From Gamsiella multidivaricata (Eukaryota; Mortierellomycota; Mortierellomycetes; Mortierellales; Mortierellaceae), in assembly GCF_025024155.1 (NCBI RefSeq), contig NW_026251718.1, forward strand, positions 124,001 through 188,000: a stretch of DNA of 64,000 bases, in the 5' to 3' direction. The notes below the pieces were generated by a model. That model did not search any database. It saw nothing but the letters and a program-made list of their open reading frames with translations, and was not told the origin of the DNA. A program made the translations under genes and the position numbers. Below are positions 22,820 to 35,674 of the stretch, piece by piece. Position 1 is the stretch's first letter. The number at the start of each line of letters is the position of its first letter.

Positions 22820-25800
22820 ATGACCGGAAGCAAACATGTCACGGAGCACGGAGGCAGCGAATCGAGTCGCCGAGCATCGTCTGCATCATCCTCATCAACT
22901 GCACCATCGCACCGTCGACAGTCCATTTCGACAACCTTCTCTTTGGCGCCTATGACAACGACAACAGTTGTCACCACGACCACAACAACCTCGACCGAAT
23001 ACCCTCCACTCTACTTCAAACCGCCTCCTATACCCGCTCATCTGGATCCCAAGATCTTTCCCCTTGCAGATACCCCCACACCGCCTGCCCTGAAGAAGTT
23101 TTGCTTTGACCTCAATGGGCAGCCGACCTTTTTCAGAGAGAATCAGGAGAATGAACAGACCATGGGTCAGGTACGAGCACTTGGGAAAAAGACTGCTGAT
23201 AACTCTATTTCCTTCCTATGCTGTCGACATCAGTACTCACCGTCCTAATATCAAATTTGTCATCCCGATTTTGCGTTCATAGCTCGAAGACGCACTATTC
23301 AATCTCAGCGCCTCTGCACATCAAAGAGCTCTGAAAACTGCTTCAGAACATAGTTCGCACAGAAAATCCCATGGAAGCCGGACATCGGAGGTTCATGATC
23401 AAGACAACTTCTCTGTGATCCAAAAAGTCGTCCATGGCAACGGACACGACCAATCGACCACAACGACCATCACACGACAATCCGTTGAACATCCCCAGCG
23501 TGGGTTGGCCCCTCATGTCGCTTGGCGCTCTCGTGAGGGCTGTCGTGCCAAGAAGCGCCCCGCATCACCCATCACGCCTGTGGGCTCTGTTGATGTGTCA
23601 ATGCCCCAATCCTCATCTTCAATGCCCTCTCAACCTAGCCATGCATCTGTTCATTCTGCCCAAAAGAGTGCTGAACACGCTGACGCCTCGTTCCTCGACC
23701 GATCTTCGCCTCCACACAAGAAATCGAAACGGCCGTGGGCAAATGCAGCTTCCCATACCTTCAACAGCGATGCTCCAGAAGCCGCAGCAGGAGCTTCATC
23801 ATCCAAAAAAATGTCGTCCTCAGCTTCCGCTCCCTCTTTGGCTGAATTTGCCACTCCAGCATTGCCGCATCGCTCCAGCATTGCAGATCGTGCCAGGGAA
23901 CACCATGCTCAGGCCACTCGATTGACTGGAATCGTCGACCCATCCAGCCTTCCCTCGCCTTCTCTTTCGCCGACAGCTACTACGCAGGGATTGTCGATTG
24001 CCTCGAGCTCCTCGGGTACATCAGATGGAATGATCACACGAAGACGATTCAAGACAGCACCGACCACGTTTCATCATGATCATGGGGACGCTGATCAAAG
24101 CACAGGCGCTGGAGATATTCTGGCGGGCGAGGAAGAAGAGTATATGAGTGATGAGGACGAAAATCGACAGGAAGAGATGGAGATTGAACGGTCACTTCAG
24201 CAAGCAGGCGTTCGCCATACCCCAACGCTACTAGATCTTCCAAATCTAATCGCAACTTTTGATGCTCTGCCCTCCAGCCTTCAGTCATATATGCTTTTCC
24301 ACCTCCTCCGACGCAGCCCTGCCCCGACTCTGCAGTTTGTCAGCTCTGTGATTCTGGCAACCATGAAGCAAGACTTTTTGGCACTTTTGCCTGTAGAACT
24401 GAGCCGCAACATCCTTCGCTTCTTGGATGGGCGTAGTCTCTGCAAGGCTGCCCAGGTCAGCAAGCAATGGAGGGTCGTCGTAGACTCGGATGCTCATATC
24501 TGGATGCATCAGTTCCAAAAGGAGGGGTTTGCTCTCGAAGACCGCGAAGAAGAGGAAGCTTTTACGCAACGGTTGGGAATCGATGGTCACTACGGAGTTC
24601 GTCCGAGTTATCAGGAGAGAAAGTTGACGGCCAAGAGACGACTGACTAAGGGCAAGGGACGTCCAGCGCAGGCTGTCATCCGCCAGGCAGATTTACCCGA
24701 ATCTCCACTCTACCCTAACGATGTGACGATGCTCGGTGAAGATGAGGTGGAGAATCCGATGGAATCGATCACAGTCCATCATGCAGCATCAAGCAAGGGC
24801 CACGGTTGGGACAGTGATACAGCCGAGGAGGATGGCGATGAAAAGGAGGAGGCTTTCATGACTCCAGATGCAGCACCACCGTCACCCACGACCAGCCACA
24901 CTGGTCGCTTTAATGATGCGGACTCTGAGGATGAGACCATGGAGCATGATTTCGTCGAGGAGCCCTTTGGTCCCATGTCTCCATCGACAGCCCATCCTTA
25001 CAAGGCCCTGTTCCGTAGACACTGGATCATCCGACAGAACTGGACCAAAGGTAGGGCCAAGTACATCCAGTTCTCCGGACACAGCGACCGCGTGGTGACC
25101 TGTCTGCAGTTCGATTCTGAAAAGATTATCTCTGGATATGAGGACGAATCCATTCACGTCTACGACACCGTCACTGGCAACCGCCTGAAGAAGTTGGATG
25201 GACATGAAGGTGGCGTCTGGGCCCTCCAATATCGTGGTAACACGTTGGTTTCTGGAGCAACGGACAGGACTGTGCGAGTGTGGGATATTGAGAAGGGCAT
25301 TTGCACGCACACGTTCCGTGGCCATACGTCGACTGTGCGCTGCCTTCAAATCGTCATGCCCGTCAATGTGAATAAGGACCCTCACGGCATCCCCAAATAC
25401 GAGCCCGAATTCCCAGTGATTGTTACCGGCTCGAGAGACTCGACCTTGTTAGTGTGGCGACTGCCTGACCCGGAACTGAATGGCCATATCCCACCAACGG
25501 ATAGCTCATGGTTGCTGCACACTCTAGTTGGCCATACGCAGTCTGTCCGTGCTTTGGCAGCAGAAGGCAGCACTCTAGTCTCGGGGTCGTACGACTGCAC
25601 CGTTCGGGTATGGAACATTTGCACAGGAGCGTTGGTGCATCGCCTTCAAGGCCATACCCAGAAGGTTTACTCCGTGGTTCTGGATACAGCACGCAATCAA
25701 TGCATGAGTGGAAGCATGGACGCATTTGTTCGAATTTGGTCTCTTGAGGACGGCTCCTGTCTTCATGTTCTTGAAGGTAAATAGCGATTTGTTCACATCG

Positions 25801-26548
25801 GCTGTATGTCATGGTTGTTCGGATGATACATTTATACGGAATAAGCTAACAGTGTCTGTCTTTGGATCAAACCTGCAGGCCATGGATCTCTCGTGGGGCT
25901 GCTGGGTCTGAACGCCAACCATCTTGTCTCAGCAGCAGCGGACTGCACTGTTCGAATCTGGGACCCTGCGCGAGGCGTCTGCTTGCGCGTCCTTGCTGCT
26001 CACGCTGCAGCGATCACCTGTTTCCAGCACGATGGCAACAAGGTGATCTCAGGCTCGGCCGGCAATCTGAAGATGTGGGACTTCAAGTCTGGCAAGTTCA
26101 TCCGCAATTTGCTGACAGGGCTCGGAAGTGTCTGGCAAGTCAAGTTTGATGAGCGACGCTGTGTTGCTGCCGTACAGCGCGCTGCAGCGAATGGTGGAAA
26201 CGGCGCCACTTACTTTGAGGTAACATGTCACTACCGCTTTTCTCAATCCATCTTTTGATTGCTGCAATCAACTGATCGCTGACGCTTTTTGTATTTTTTT
26301 TTTCCTGGCTTGAATAGGTTCTAGACTATGGTGTCTACGGGATTGAAGAGCCATTGGAGAATGCCCCGTCTTTGCCTGTTGACGATGCTCCAGACACAGC
26401 AGTACCTCGAGCTGGTCCGGCTGCTGGCATTGGAGCAGACGCTGCGAATGCAGCAGCAGCAGCGGGAGCGGGAGCAGGCGGCAATGGAGTCCCTGCAGCA
26501 GCAGCAGTAGCAACAGCGGCACCAGCAGGTCCCGCTGCAGTCCAATAA
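22820..26548 (+). CDS. CDC4: CDC4/FBXW7 F-box and WD40 SCF substrate receptor
   Basis: Four exons: 22820-23170, 23283-25776, 25879-26219, 26318-26548; 1138 residues. A long Ser/Thr-rich disordered N-terminus holds basic patches such as SKRPWANAAS. The F-box is near 479-526 (LLPVELSRNILRFLDGRSLC). The WD40 propeller spans about 714-1060 and follows yeast Cdc4 closely: LDGHEGGVWALQYRGNTLVS, RGHTSTVRCLQIV, TGSRDSTLLVW, GHGSLVGLLGLN, SAAADCTVRIWD, ending YFEVLDYG. In SCF-Cdc4 the propeller binds phosphodegrons in, for example, CDK inhibitors, and the F-box binds Skp1. The last 65 residues are an added Ala/Gly/Pro-rich tail. The adaptor region before the F-box is acidic. Confidence 0.93.
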
Positions 26549-26760
26549 GAGGACCCTTGCTCTATTTCCTTGCACAATCGACGCTGTCCTTCTTGCTTGT
26601 CTCGTTGTGTCCCCATTTTGCTTGTTTTGTTCTTTTATTTCCCTGTCGCATACCATAGTTTGTAGTTTCTCAGTCAGACCTCAAGTTGGTTTCTTTGCTC
26701 TGTTTGTTTTGCTACTATGTACTGTATTTCTAATTACATTACGATTTATTGATGAGATAT

Positions 26761-28522
26761 TCACATGAGCTTCTGCTTCTTGTCTATGGGATATGTATGC
26801 TTGGGATGAAAAGTACGACCGCAAATGTTTTTGAGGATGATGAAGAGTGCAAGTAGGATCCAGATACATGCTACTATGAGGTCTATGATTATAACGATCC
26901 AGACCTGCATGTCCGTAAAGAATCCACATGCTGTGTAATGAAACTCGAGATCAGGAATATGGTCTTCTAGCGCAACAGCAGCAGCAGCAGCTTGAGGGAT
27001 GACTCTGACCTCGAACAAGCCAGAGTACCCGCCATATTCGGCCATCATGGATCTCTGAGTGATCTCTCGTACGGAGATCCTGTTTTTGACGGAGGATTTC
27101 ACAGAAAGACTTGATGTTGCATACGCTGTCCATGAAGAAAGCGCGTGTTGCTGTTGCTGTTGCTGTTGCTGTAGATCATCGTGGATGTCCTTGGTGTGGG
27201 TCACATCACATCCAAAGTGGTCATGGCCGTTGAGAATAAGGTCAGGCTTGAGATGATCCAGGATCCATTGGGTGGTGTTGAGAGTTAACATTGTTTGCTC
27301 GATAATTGTGTTATCCCTAATAATACACATGTCATTGGGGGGGGGTACTGGTCAGCCAATCGTGTCCCAAACGTAAGCAGGATCCAAACAAGGAAGGAAC
27401 GGGTAGCAAGAAGATGCTTATACCAATGAAGGCGAATATCTGGTGCATCCACACAGATCCCTGCTTCCTTGTGGAAGGGGATGTGGGTCAAGAGGACGAT
27501 CTTGTCGTTAGGGCGGAGTGTCTTGATCTCTGCCGCCTCCTGCATAAACTGCCATGTTTGACTCCGAAGATTCTGCGTAGAAAAAAATAAAATAAAATCT
27601 TATTTTAGGGTATATTTCAATAAAGACAAAGAAAAGAACATGAGCCCTCAGTTCACAGTATACCTCGTCTGATGAAGGTCCATCCAGTAGCATGGTATTA
27701 AGAACCACGAAATGAAGTTTCCGTGCAGACGACGTGGCCGTCGACGGAGGGTCCCTGGGGCTGCCCTTCGTACTTGGGATAAACACTGAGCTGACAAAAT
27801 TACTCTTCCCGAATGCCTCCTCCCACCGATCCAGTCGAGATTGTGAAATATCGTATCCGTATCCGATATCATGGTTTCCTGTTACATTGATAAGCTCAGG
27901 GATATACTCCACATGGTTGGAGGTCCTCGATCCAGATCCTTTCATCAGTGCGGGGTCAATAAAGATGGAACGGTATCGACCAAGTCGAACCTGAAACTCG
28001 TCATCGTCGATCCACTGACTCGAAAAGAGGTCACCTAGGATGCTGATATGCGTCAGTCCTGTGGGTACATGCTTCGTCGACGGGTCCTCGCTTCCGTTGT
28101 CGTCACTGGGGGCAGAGTATGCTGAGATCGATTGGAGTGGGGAAGTCCAGGACGGTTTTGTCATTGATTTGTAAATATGCCGCATGTAGGCATCGTTGAA
28201 TGCCAGGTCCACGACAGCTATGTCAAAGAAACAGATATATCTTTTTTTTGATCAAATACTGAGTAGCCCTTGGCTGAACAGAAAGTATTGTTAAATTTTC
28301 CCGCCTCGTACAAGGGACACATGGCGTACCTCTTTTCCCAAGTCGTGCAATTTTGGCATCTCCCTCCATCTGTGGATCTGCAAAAACGACCATCCGCAGA
28401 AAGGAATCTGACGGCCATTTCCAGTGACAAGAGATGCGAGCATAGTTTTGGAGAAAAAGTGTTGCGATGGTCGCAATGCCGGTCAGAATCCAGACGATGA
28501 GGAGTAGCGGCCGGGCAATCAT
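26761..28522 (-). CDS. Cdc1/Ted1/MPPE1-type ER metallophosphoesterase
   Basis: Four exons: 28522-28330, 28217-27664, 27572-27424, 27316-26761; 483 residues. An N-terminal membrane anchor (LLLIVWILTGIATIATLFL) is followed by the metal-binding motifs VVFADPQ, ILGDLF, TGNHD, LLTHIPFH and NGHDH. The DPQ form of the first motif is usual in the Cdc1/Ted1/MPPE1 group, which trims ethanolamine phosphate from GPI anchors in the ER or Golgi. A second membrane helix lies near the end (VWIVIIIDLIVACIWILLAL). The last five residues, KQKLM, fit the KXKXX dilysine retrieval signal for COPI. A run of about eight Gln (CAG-type repeat near 27150-27173) lies just after the GHDH motif. The gene is convergent with CDC4, about 210 bases apart. 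Confidence 0.85.
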
Positions 28523-28675
28523 GAGTGTGGTGTCCTGATGTTGTTCTTTTCTGTGGTCCGAGGGTACAACGATAGAAATCAGGTCAGAGAAGAGAAGCGA
28601 GTGCCTGAAAACTACAAAAGTTTATTTCTTAGTGTAACTGAGCTGTAGATCGGTCACACGCTCAAGTGGAAGCCG

Positions 28676-30219
28676 TTAGGGTTCATCGACGTTTGGAGGC
28701 GCTTTGCTGGTCAGTCGGCGCAGGTTATCCGATGCCCTCAAAGTCGTCGGTTGAGGTGTGCGTGAACGAGGCAGCGATTGCACTTGAAGATTCTTGGCTG
28801 TCTGATCCTGCAGACTACCCACACTTGTGCCATGCTGTATCCTCGGACGCAGAAGCAATGACGGTCCCTCAAATGAACGACTGGCATAGTGGCCGCCCCC
28901 TTCCTGACCAGAAGCACTATCAGAGACGGGTAGATACGACATTGAGCTGGACGCAAGCGCCATACTGGCCCGTGCTTTTGGTATAGCCAATGCTCCTATC
29001 CGCACTGGGTTCTGTTGCTGTACTTGCGCCGAAGGTCGCCTTGCCTTGCCTCCAGGACTAACATGGCCTAAGAGAGCCAGACCTGAAGGGGTCGAACTTG
29101 ATCCCTGCATGTCACTGCCCTCTCCAGCTGAAGTACTCCGCTCATGTCCTGGATGGTGATGATACGAATAATGGGATTCCTCGTTCAGGTACCGGTAAAG
29201 GTTCGGGTACTTTTCTTTCGAAAGGCTATCTGCTCCAGCTTCCGCAGGTAGATAGTTCGATATCAAAGTTAGCTTGTCAATGATCCCATGTAGCAATGTT
29301 GTTGTTGTCTGCGCCTGTTTCGTTATTGCATGAACTAGGAGATGCAGAAAATAGGTAAATCGTTCATAAGGTCAGTTTTCGATAAAGTTCTGATTGACCA
29401 TTTTGATGAGCGTCTGAACATGTCATTTCTGACCTGACAAGAGATGGTCAGAGTAATTTTTAGCCTGCTGATGGGTGCTGACGAGTTCGTGGACAGCTCC
29501 CGTTGCATATCCGTCCAGCGCCCTCACTTTATGGCCGAGCGATCGTTGGTAATCCTGGATATCTTGTGCGCATTTTTTGTTGTGGGCATTCATTTGGATC
29601 AACATATCAATCAAAACATTAGGGCTGAAGGCCACTTCGGACGTGCCTGTGTAGAAGGTTATTGCACGGTTAGCGCCCTGGTGCCTATGCAAAAGAGAAC
29701 CACTGGGCCCATACATTGCATTCGAACCCAGTGCGTTTCCATACCATGGTCTGAGTCGCTAGAAGCGGAGAAAGAGCTAAAGACACTCGATAGCGAGAAA
29801 TGTGAGGCCTGTTCAGGCACGACTAATGGTTCGAACTGTCAACGCAAGCTCTTGATGAGTGCCACTGCCATTTTTTTCTTTTGCAGAGCTGAAGAATATC
29901 GCAAAATTTCCTGTACCTTGGGTAACTGCCTGAGCGCGACCAATGCCTCGTCCTCCTGCTCCGTAGACGAGTCAACGACAGTGATAATGCCCTGAGAGCC
30001 ACAAGTGGCGGAGAACGCGTCGGGAGGTCAGTGATGTTAGTCGACTTTGCAGTCCACCCCATCAAAAGAATATCCCTGACCTAAAAAGCCCCGCCTTGGT
30101 GTCGCCGTACTTTGGTCTGCTCCATGAATTACTGTTATGGGAATCGTGGACTGAGAACATAGAATGACGAGAGAATGCTCGTTCGCATCAACACAGAGGA
30201 AGCCAGTGCTAAAAGACAT
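28676..30219 (-). CDS. Unrecognised helical protein with disordered tail
   Basis: Exons supported by phase: 29991-29917, 29835-29745, 29646-29434, 29334-28676. An ATG-bearing first exon from 30219 gives MSFSTGFLCVDANEH; its splice end is unclear (30133 fits the phase, while a GTCAGG donor near 30083 does not). The model gives about 374 residues. The middle is a helical block (PNVLIDMLIQMNAHNKKC, GAVHELVSTHQQAKNYSDHL, LLHGIIDKLTLISNYLPAEA), and the last 170 residues are Ser/Pro/Gln-rich. I do not recognise the family. The size and helical block are compatible with a small scaffold or adaptor, but that is only a guess. It is divergent from the next gene, start codons 150 bases apart. Confidence 0.55.
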
Positions 30220-30369
30220 TAAGGGGCTCTCTGTCGTTTGAGAAAACGATCGTCCATGGAGATGCGAAGGTAAAGGTGATGTAGGTTGCAAGGACAGGAT
30301 CAAGGACAAGGATAACGTCGGCAACGACAATATATACAATAGCCAGCAGCAGGAATAATTGAACCGATC

Positions 30370-31201
30370 ATGCTTCCGGGCCAACCGCCTCCACCGCCGC
30401 AAGAGAATAGTGTCGACGAAGTGCCTCCGCCTCCGCCTCCGTCTGTCGAGCCATCCTCACATCCACCGCCTCTTCCAGATAGTAAAGATACGAGAGCGTT
30501 GGAATCAGCATCCCAGTCTCTGAAATTTCCATCCGATAACGTGGCTTCCTGTTCTATTGGATCATCGGAGTCAAATCGACCGCGCAGGAAACGGCGCTTT
30601 TCGCCCTCTGCCCAAGACCCTCCGCCTGGATCTGCTCAAGGGAAAACATCAGCAGATATTGGCTCAGGAGCAGCACATCAGCACAGAGCCAGTAGATCGG
30701 ATGTAACTTCCTCCTCTTCTGCAAAGGCACTTCGTGACCCAGCATCGGATAAAACGATATCAGCTTCATCTTCGCCCTCGTCGTCAAAATCAAAAGCACC
30801 TCTCACTGCCAATCAATGGGAAGACACTGCCTTCGTAGGCGACGCGAGCGGGGCAAAGAGGATGAAATTTCTAAGACTAAGTAACACAATAATGATTTTG
30901 GCCCAAGCTGAACATGCTCTTTCAAGTACATTTTGTTCTAATGATCCTCATGCTTGTCAATTTAGTGGGCCTAGGGAAAACGGGTACGATTACCAGCAAG
31001 CCCGAGAGCCCAGAAGAGGCAGTGAGTGCTATGATTGCGAGGATTTCTTATCGATTTGGTTGCGTGTATAGTGTTTACAACAACAGCGTCTTCACTGAAA
31101 ATCACATTTAGTCACGAGAAGCGGCAAGACGACAGCAACAGATGTCCAGCATGGAGAGACAATATGAGCAAGGAAGGAGGCAGAGGCATCGCTTTAATTA
31201 G
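30370..31201 (+). CDS. Small acidic protein-like (SMAP) domain protein
   Basis: Three exons: 30370-30880, 30966-31021, 31112-31201; 218 residues. The N-terminus is proline-rich (PPPPPQ, PPPPPPSVEP) and then Ser-rich with a basic patch NRPRRKRRFSP that could act as a nuclear signal. The C-terminal 60 residues carry the pattern W..TAFVGD...KRMKFLRLMG then ERQYEQGRRQ, typical of the small acidic protein-like domain. Function of this domain is poorly known. All three exons join in phase and restore the conserved FLRLMG across the first intron, which supports the model. Confidence 0.75.
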
Positions 31202-31313
31202 CCCTATCATTGCGGAATAGTTTCGCTCCGCTGTCCTTTACATTTAGTATTCTGCACGGTCAAGATGGACTTCATAAATGCGTGTGTATATTTTCAAAAG
31301 ATCAATTTCATTT

Positions 31314-34300
31314 CTAGCCTGTCCGCCAGTGACCAATAGCGGCCATAGTTTCCTTGCAAGAGTAATGCACCACAACTCCATCCGGGAAGACGGCAAAGAC
31401 ACTAAAAGAGCACGATGAAATGATCTCGTTACGGCTGTATCAAAATCACAGCAAAACAAGGAGCCAAAAATTAACTCGCAGCATCTTACCTGTTTCCAAT
31501 ACGTTTGTTACATTTTGGACACATCCTGTCCTCGGTAATCTTCACTCGCCGGGATCGATAAAACGTCAACTGCTCTTGAGTCTATGCAGGTTTGCAAGTA
31601 TATAAACAACAGTTTGTTGTTAACTTCCAGATCATTACTCCGAGATAAAAAAAACCCGTAGAGCGCTCGCGTCGACATAGTCGGAGCGAGGTCTTGATTA
31701 TTACCTGCAATCGCTCCGCTTTGAGAAGGTTTTTCACGACCATATCCATGTGCTTTGTTTTGTTGCTCTCCCGAATCGACTTCTCGAAAAACTTGAACAG
31801 CTGGTCAATTCTGGTCGATGCTGGCAGCAGCTCCAGTACCTATGAGAAGAATGCAAAAAATTGAGCCTACTGTGAACAACCAAGCAAATATGTAGGCGCA
31901 GTCCATCTCCTTTAGGAAACCTACAGCTGCGGGGTCGATACGAGTGCCATGCCGAGTGAGAATATCCAGAGCAGGCTCCAGCATTGGCTTCTCCCGGTTT
32001 GGTGGCTTCAAGTACACTTTGAGGAGCATGAGAAATACATTCCTGGATGGATCATTACTGTCATAATATTTGATGCAATATCTAATGTATAGAGAAAAAA
32101 AGAAAAAAGAAAAAAAGTAGGAAGACAACGACGAGAAATTAGAGGCTGACTAGACCTTATTGCCACTGAACCAGTTCCTTCAAGAGTATCATACTCTTCT
32201 GCAGCCTGAAAGTTTTTCAACTTGTGCACATAAATATTCAGCGCTTGGTCGTGCTGCCCAATGCGACTAAGAAGAATGGCTCTTTCCTCATAGCAACCTA
32301 TATATGAATGTAATAAAGATCAGGTGTGAGTATCGCTGTTGATCTCTTATAGAAGAGAATAGTGCTAAAGCGGGTACGTACCATCCACAGGCAAACGGCT
32401 AAGGATCAGCTCCGCTTTGTAAAACTTGGACTCGTCCAAAAATTGTAATAACTTGGCTCTCGTTCTCTCCAGAGCACCTATTAGCAAAGAAGCAGAATTG
32501 GTCAGCTCATTGGAACCTGTAATGCATATAAGCGTTCTTGAACGGGTCTACGCGTTACTTGCTACCACGTACCTTCCTTTCCGGCGACTGAAGAGTCTCG
32601 TTGTATTTGGGCAAGATAGGACGTTATGAGTTTGTTATGGAAATCCGATGTTTGATCCCCGAGTTCGTGAATAACGTGCTCTAGATACATGATACAGAGG
32701 TCGAGGGATTGCTTTTGCAGGTATGGGATGACTTTGTATCTCGGCAAAGTGTCGACCTCTGGCTCATCGTCGATAAATATCTAAGAAAGCACAACATACA
32801 AATAACCAGATTAGTTGTCCTGTATTTATAGAGAAGCTAATATTTACGACCAAGTGCTTAAATCAGCAATACGAAGCGCTATCGTGCATACCTTCATGGC
32901 AACCTCAGGCTCCGACTCGAGAATCCAGGTTCCGAACTCGAGGATGAGATCAAGATGATCCGCTCCAAGGCGTTGAAGATAGTTAACCGTAGGAAGAACA
33001 CCGCGCATATCTCCAGGAACGGTGTGGACAGACTTAAGCAGCTCAAGCGCCTTGCGGTGCTGTCCTTTACCTCTGTAGAAATCAACCAGTTCCTTGTATT
33101 TCTATTGAAGATAAAACCTGTGATTAGGGGCTGCCTGTAGATCTTTATACGATAACGCATCAGAGAGGGGTCAATAACGAACCTTGTGCTTCAACAGTAA
33201 ACTCTCCGTCTCTTCCAGATTGCAGTGGTTGCTGACCCTCAGAAGCGAGCCCACCAATCGCTCATTAGTCATCATGTATGATTTCAATAGCGCTGTATCC
33301 ACAATTTCTAGAGTATGCAGCTTCTCCTGGACCTCATCCTCTTGATCGCGGCGGTTGTACGAAAAGGATTCATTGCTTTGCTGTAACATCTGGATTGACT
33401 TTTGAAGCTTCTGACGTTTGTCAGCCAAAAAGCGAATTAGGCATCCAACGGCCTCCTCTAGCTCCTTTGTGCCTGCATCCATAGTTTAAGACAGCGTTAG
33501 ACTCAGTTTTAAACTGACAGTAATAAAGGGTCCTGTGCACGGACATCTTTCAGTTCATTCACTTACTCATGATAATAGGCGGAGTATGTTTGGCACTCGT
33601 CTCGGTTGTCTTCTCAGTATCGGTAGATTGGGGTGATGATACCGCCTCAATCTCTTTGGGAGGTAGATGGCCTGAGATGACAGCTGGGTATAACGCAATA
33701 ACTTCGACGGCAGGCACATCCAGGTCGAGAAAGAGCGAAAGAGCCTCTTCGTAATGATGAGTGCGGAAGAGATGGTGTGCGTACAGATCTTTGATGCGGC
33801 CCAACGTATCAACCTAGCAGAGTCATTCACGCGAAGCAAAACACAATTCTGTCAGAAACGCCTGCACAGCGCTATTGCGGCAAGGCTAAATACTGCTGGG
33901 TACCTACAGTTTCATCCAGCAGGACTGGGTCGATTTGGTTGATAAGACTAATGGCCTCTTGGTATTCTTCTTTCTGCACCAGCTCTTCAATCTAATTAAA
34001 AAACAAAAATAAAAATAAAAACAAAAATAAAAATAAATAAAAGATAGAAAAATGATGCGGTCAAACCCAAGGACAAGATTGCACGAGGCATGCTCGGCTT
34101 CGTAATTCTCTTTGGAGATAATATCTCATACCTGCTGTGGAAAAGTATTGGGCTTGAGGCGCCAGACCTCGTTGGTACTTGCGATATATAAAAGTTTTCC
34201 TTGTGTAAGGAGGCGCGCATGGGGCATTTCTGCGCTTTGGACCAAGGCCCTAGTCTCGATATTCCGGATCTCAACATGTCGTGACAAAATCGCAACAGCG

Positions 34301-35674
34301 TATGGATGCGAGTAGCCCAGTTCCTCTGGCGTCCCTGACCATTCGATGCCTGTTTTCCGTCTTGGCATGCCATCAACACCTACAGATATACTCGAATCTA
34401 TAATTTAAAGGGCACAAGGTCGTTCATAGAACACCAGCTTGTTAACACGATACTGTTGACGGGAATACCATGAACCTGATCACCATCTAGGTGACTTACG
34501 TTCTTTTCCTAAAAGGATTTCGTCATTTGGTAGCCGCGTAATAAGGGGCTTTCCGGGCTTGGATCCGAATCCCATCAGGCCGCCGGTTGCCAGGGAACTA
34601 AAGCTGTTCAGTGTATTCAGTGTGCTCTCCAGGGTTGAACCGAGTGCACCTTGATTGGTCTGCGGGCTGGGCGAAAACAGAGGCGTCAAAACACTTGTTC
34701 TGCAGTCCATCAGCGCATACTCGTTATCGAATCCCATGCAAAGATTATGCGTCCCGACCCACTCCATCGTCCTAACTCTGTCTGGGATCGAAAATTCCTA
34801 TTGAGATATGTAAAGATTCATTAGACCCACAACTTGGCCTCCAAGAAAGCGATGTGAACGCAATGCTTCAAAGCAATCAGCGTTTCCGTACCTTTGTGTC
34901 CATGAACTCACTGTCCTGCCACGAAAAGACAACAATTTTGCGCCTCACAGCCACGGCGAGCCGAGTGATAACCTGAGGGGCAAAACCATCCTGAATCTCG
35001 ATTTCTGAAATCACCGAAAACAAGTTGGCACCTCTCGTTTTCCCAAGTTGCGTTCGAAGGGCGAATGTCTCGAGGTCATGAAGGTTGACGTAGCCATCTA
35101 GAATATAGTCGAGTGTTAGTCGTCTGCTTTTGGTTGTTCATAGTATCCATCCGAGTGGCGATATGTAAGAACTTGACGTCCTCCCGAGCTGCTCACTCAC
35201 CTGACAAGGTAACTAGGACACCAATGATACTAAGGACATCAATCTGCTCGATCGCCTTCTTGGAGAATGTTTTCAGTGTCTCCACGAGCGTTACTGAGAT
35301 GGCTTCATCTTGGCCTACAAAATAATCATTTTAAGTGTCAATATGGCATCCTTTAATGCAGTTCGAACGGCATAATAAGTCCTGTCATTCTGACAATTAC
35401 TATACTGATTTGACTTACCGAGAGGCTCCCTCACAGAGTAAACGAGCAAAGTCCCGTAAAATGTGCCCACATAGAGTTTGTCACCTAAGGATAACGGACA
35501 AAGGGAATCCGCCATGAAAGTCCGGTGTTAATGACGATTTCCTCCGGATAAGGCAAGCAAGAAGCCCTCATGCTCTCCTTCTCCTCCTTCTGAAGATATA
35601 CCTTGCGCGAAAATAGACTCGATCTTGTGAGGTAATTTCTCGATGACCGTGTAGACCTTGAATGCGTCGTGCAT
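31314..35674 (-). CDS. VPS39: VPS39/VAM6 HOPS subunit
   Basis: Seventeen exons: 35674-35602, 35484-35419, 35314-35201, 35097-34892, 34797-34500, 34379-34132, 33991-33908, 33813-33567, 33472-33183, 33101-32892, 32780-32573, 32477-32382, 32297-32195, 32081-31925, 31839-31705, 31581-31490, 31401-31314. All phases agree; 904 residues, close to human VPS39. The start MHDAFKVYTVIEKLPHKIES is typical. An N-terminal CNH domain (about 1-320) is followed by helical repeats (IEELVQKEEYQEAISLINQI) and a C-terminal domain with MCPKCNKRIGNSVF and HYSC. The family forms part of HOPS, binding Rab7/Ypt7 and tethering late endosomes and vacuoles, and also joins vacuole-mitochondria contacts. An ATG at 35515 in a later frame is an intron artefact. 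Confidence 0.93.
33998..34040. repeat. AT-rich (AAAAAT/AAAAAC)n repeat in a VPS39 intron
   Basis: Repeated A5-T and A5-C units fill the start of the intron between the exons ending 34132 and beginning 33991. On the gene strand this is a T-rich stretch directly upstream of the splice acceptor. Confidence 0.8.

Noticed and set aside
33998..34040. AAAAAT repeat as a possible array or mobile element end
   Set aside because: Plain low-complexity DNA inside a VPS39 intron, with no spacer structure or inverted ends.
35315..35515. ATG at 35515 as VPS39 start
   Set aside because: It lies in the first intron; the exon from 35674 gives the family start MHDAFKV and keeps phase.
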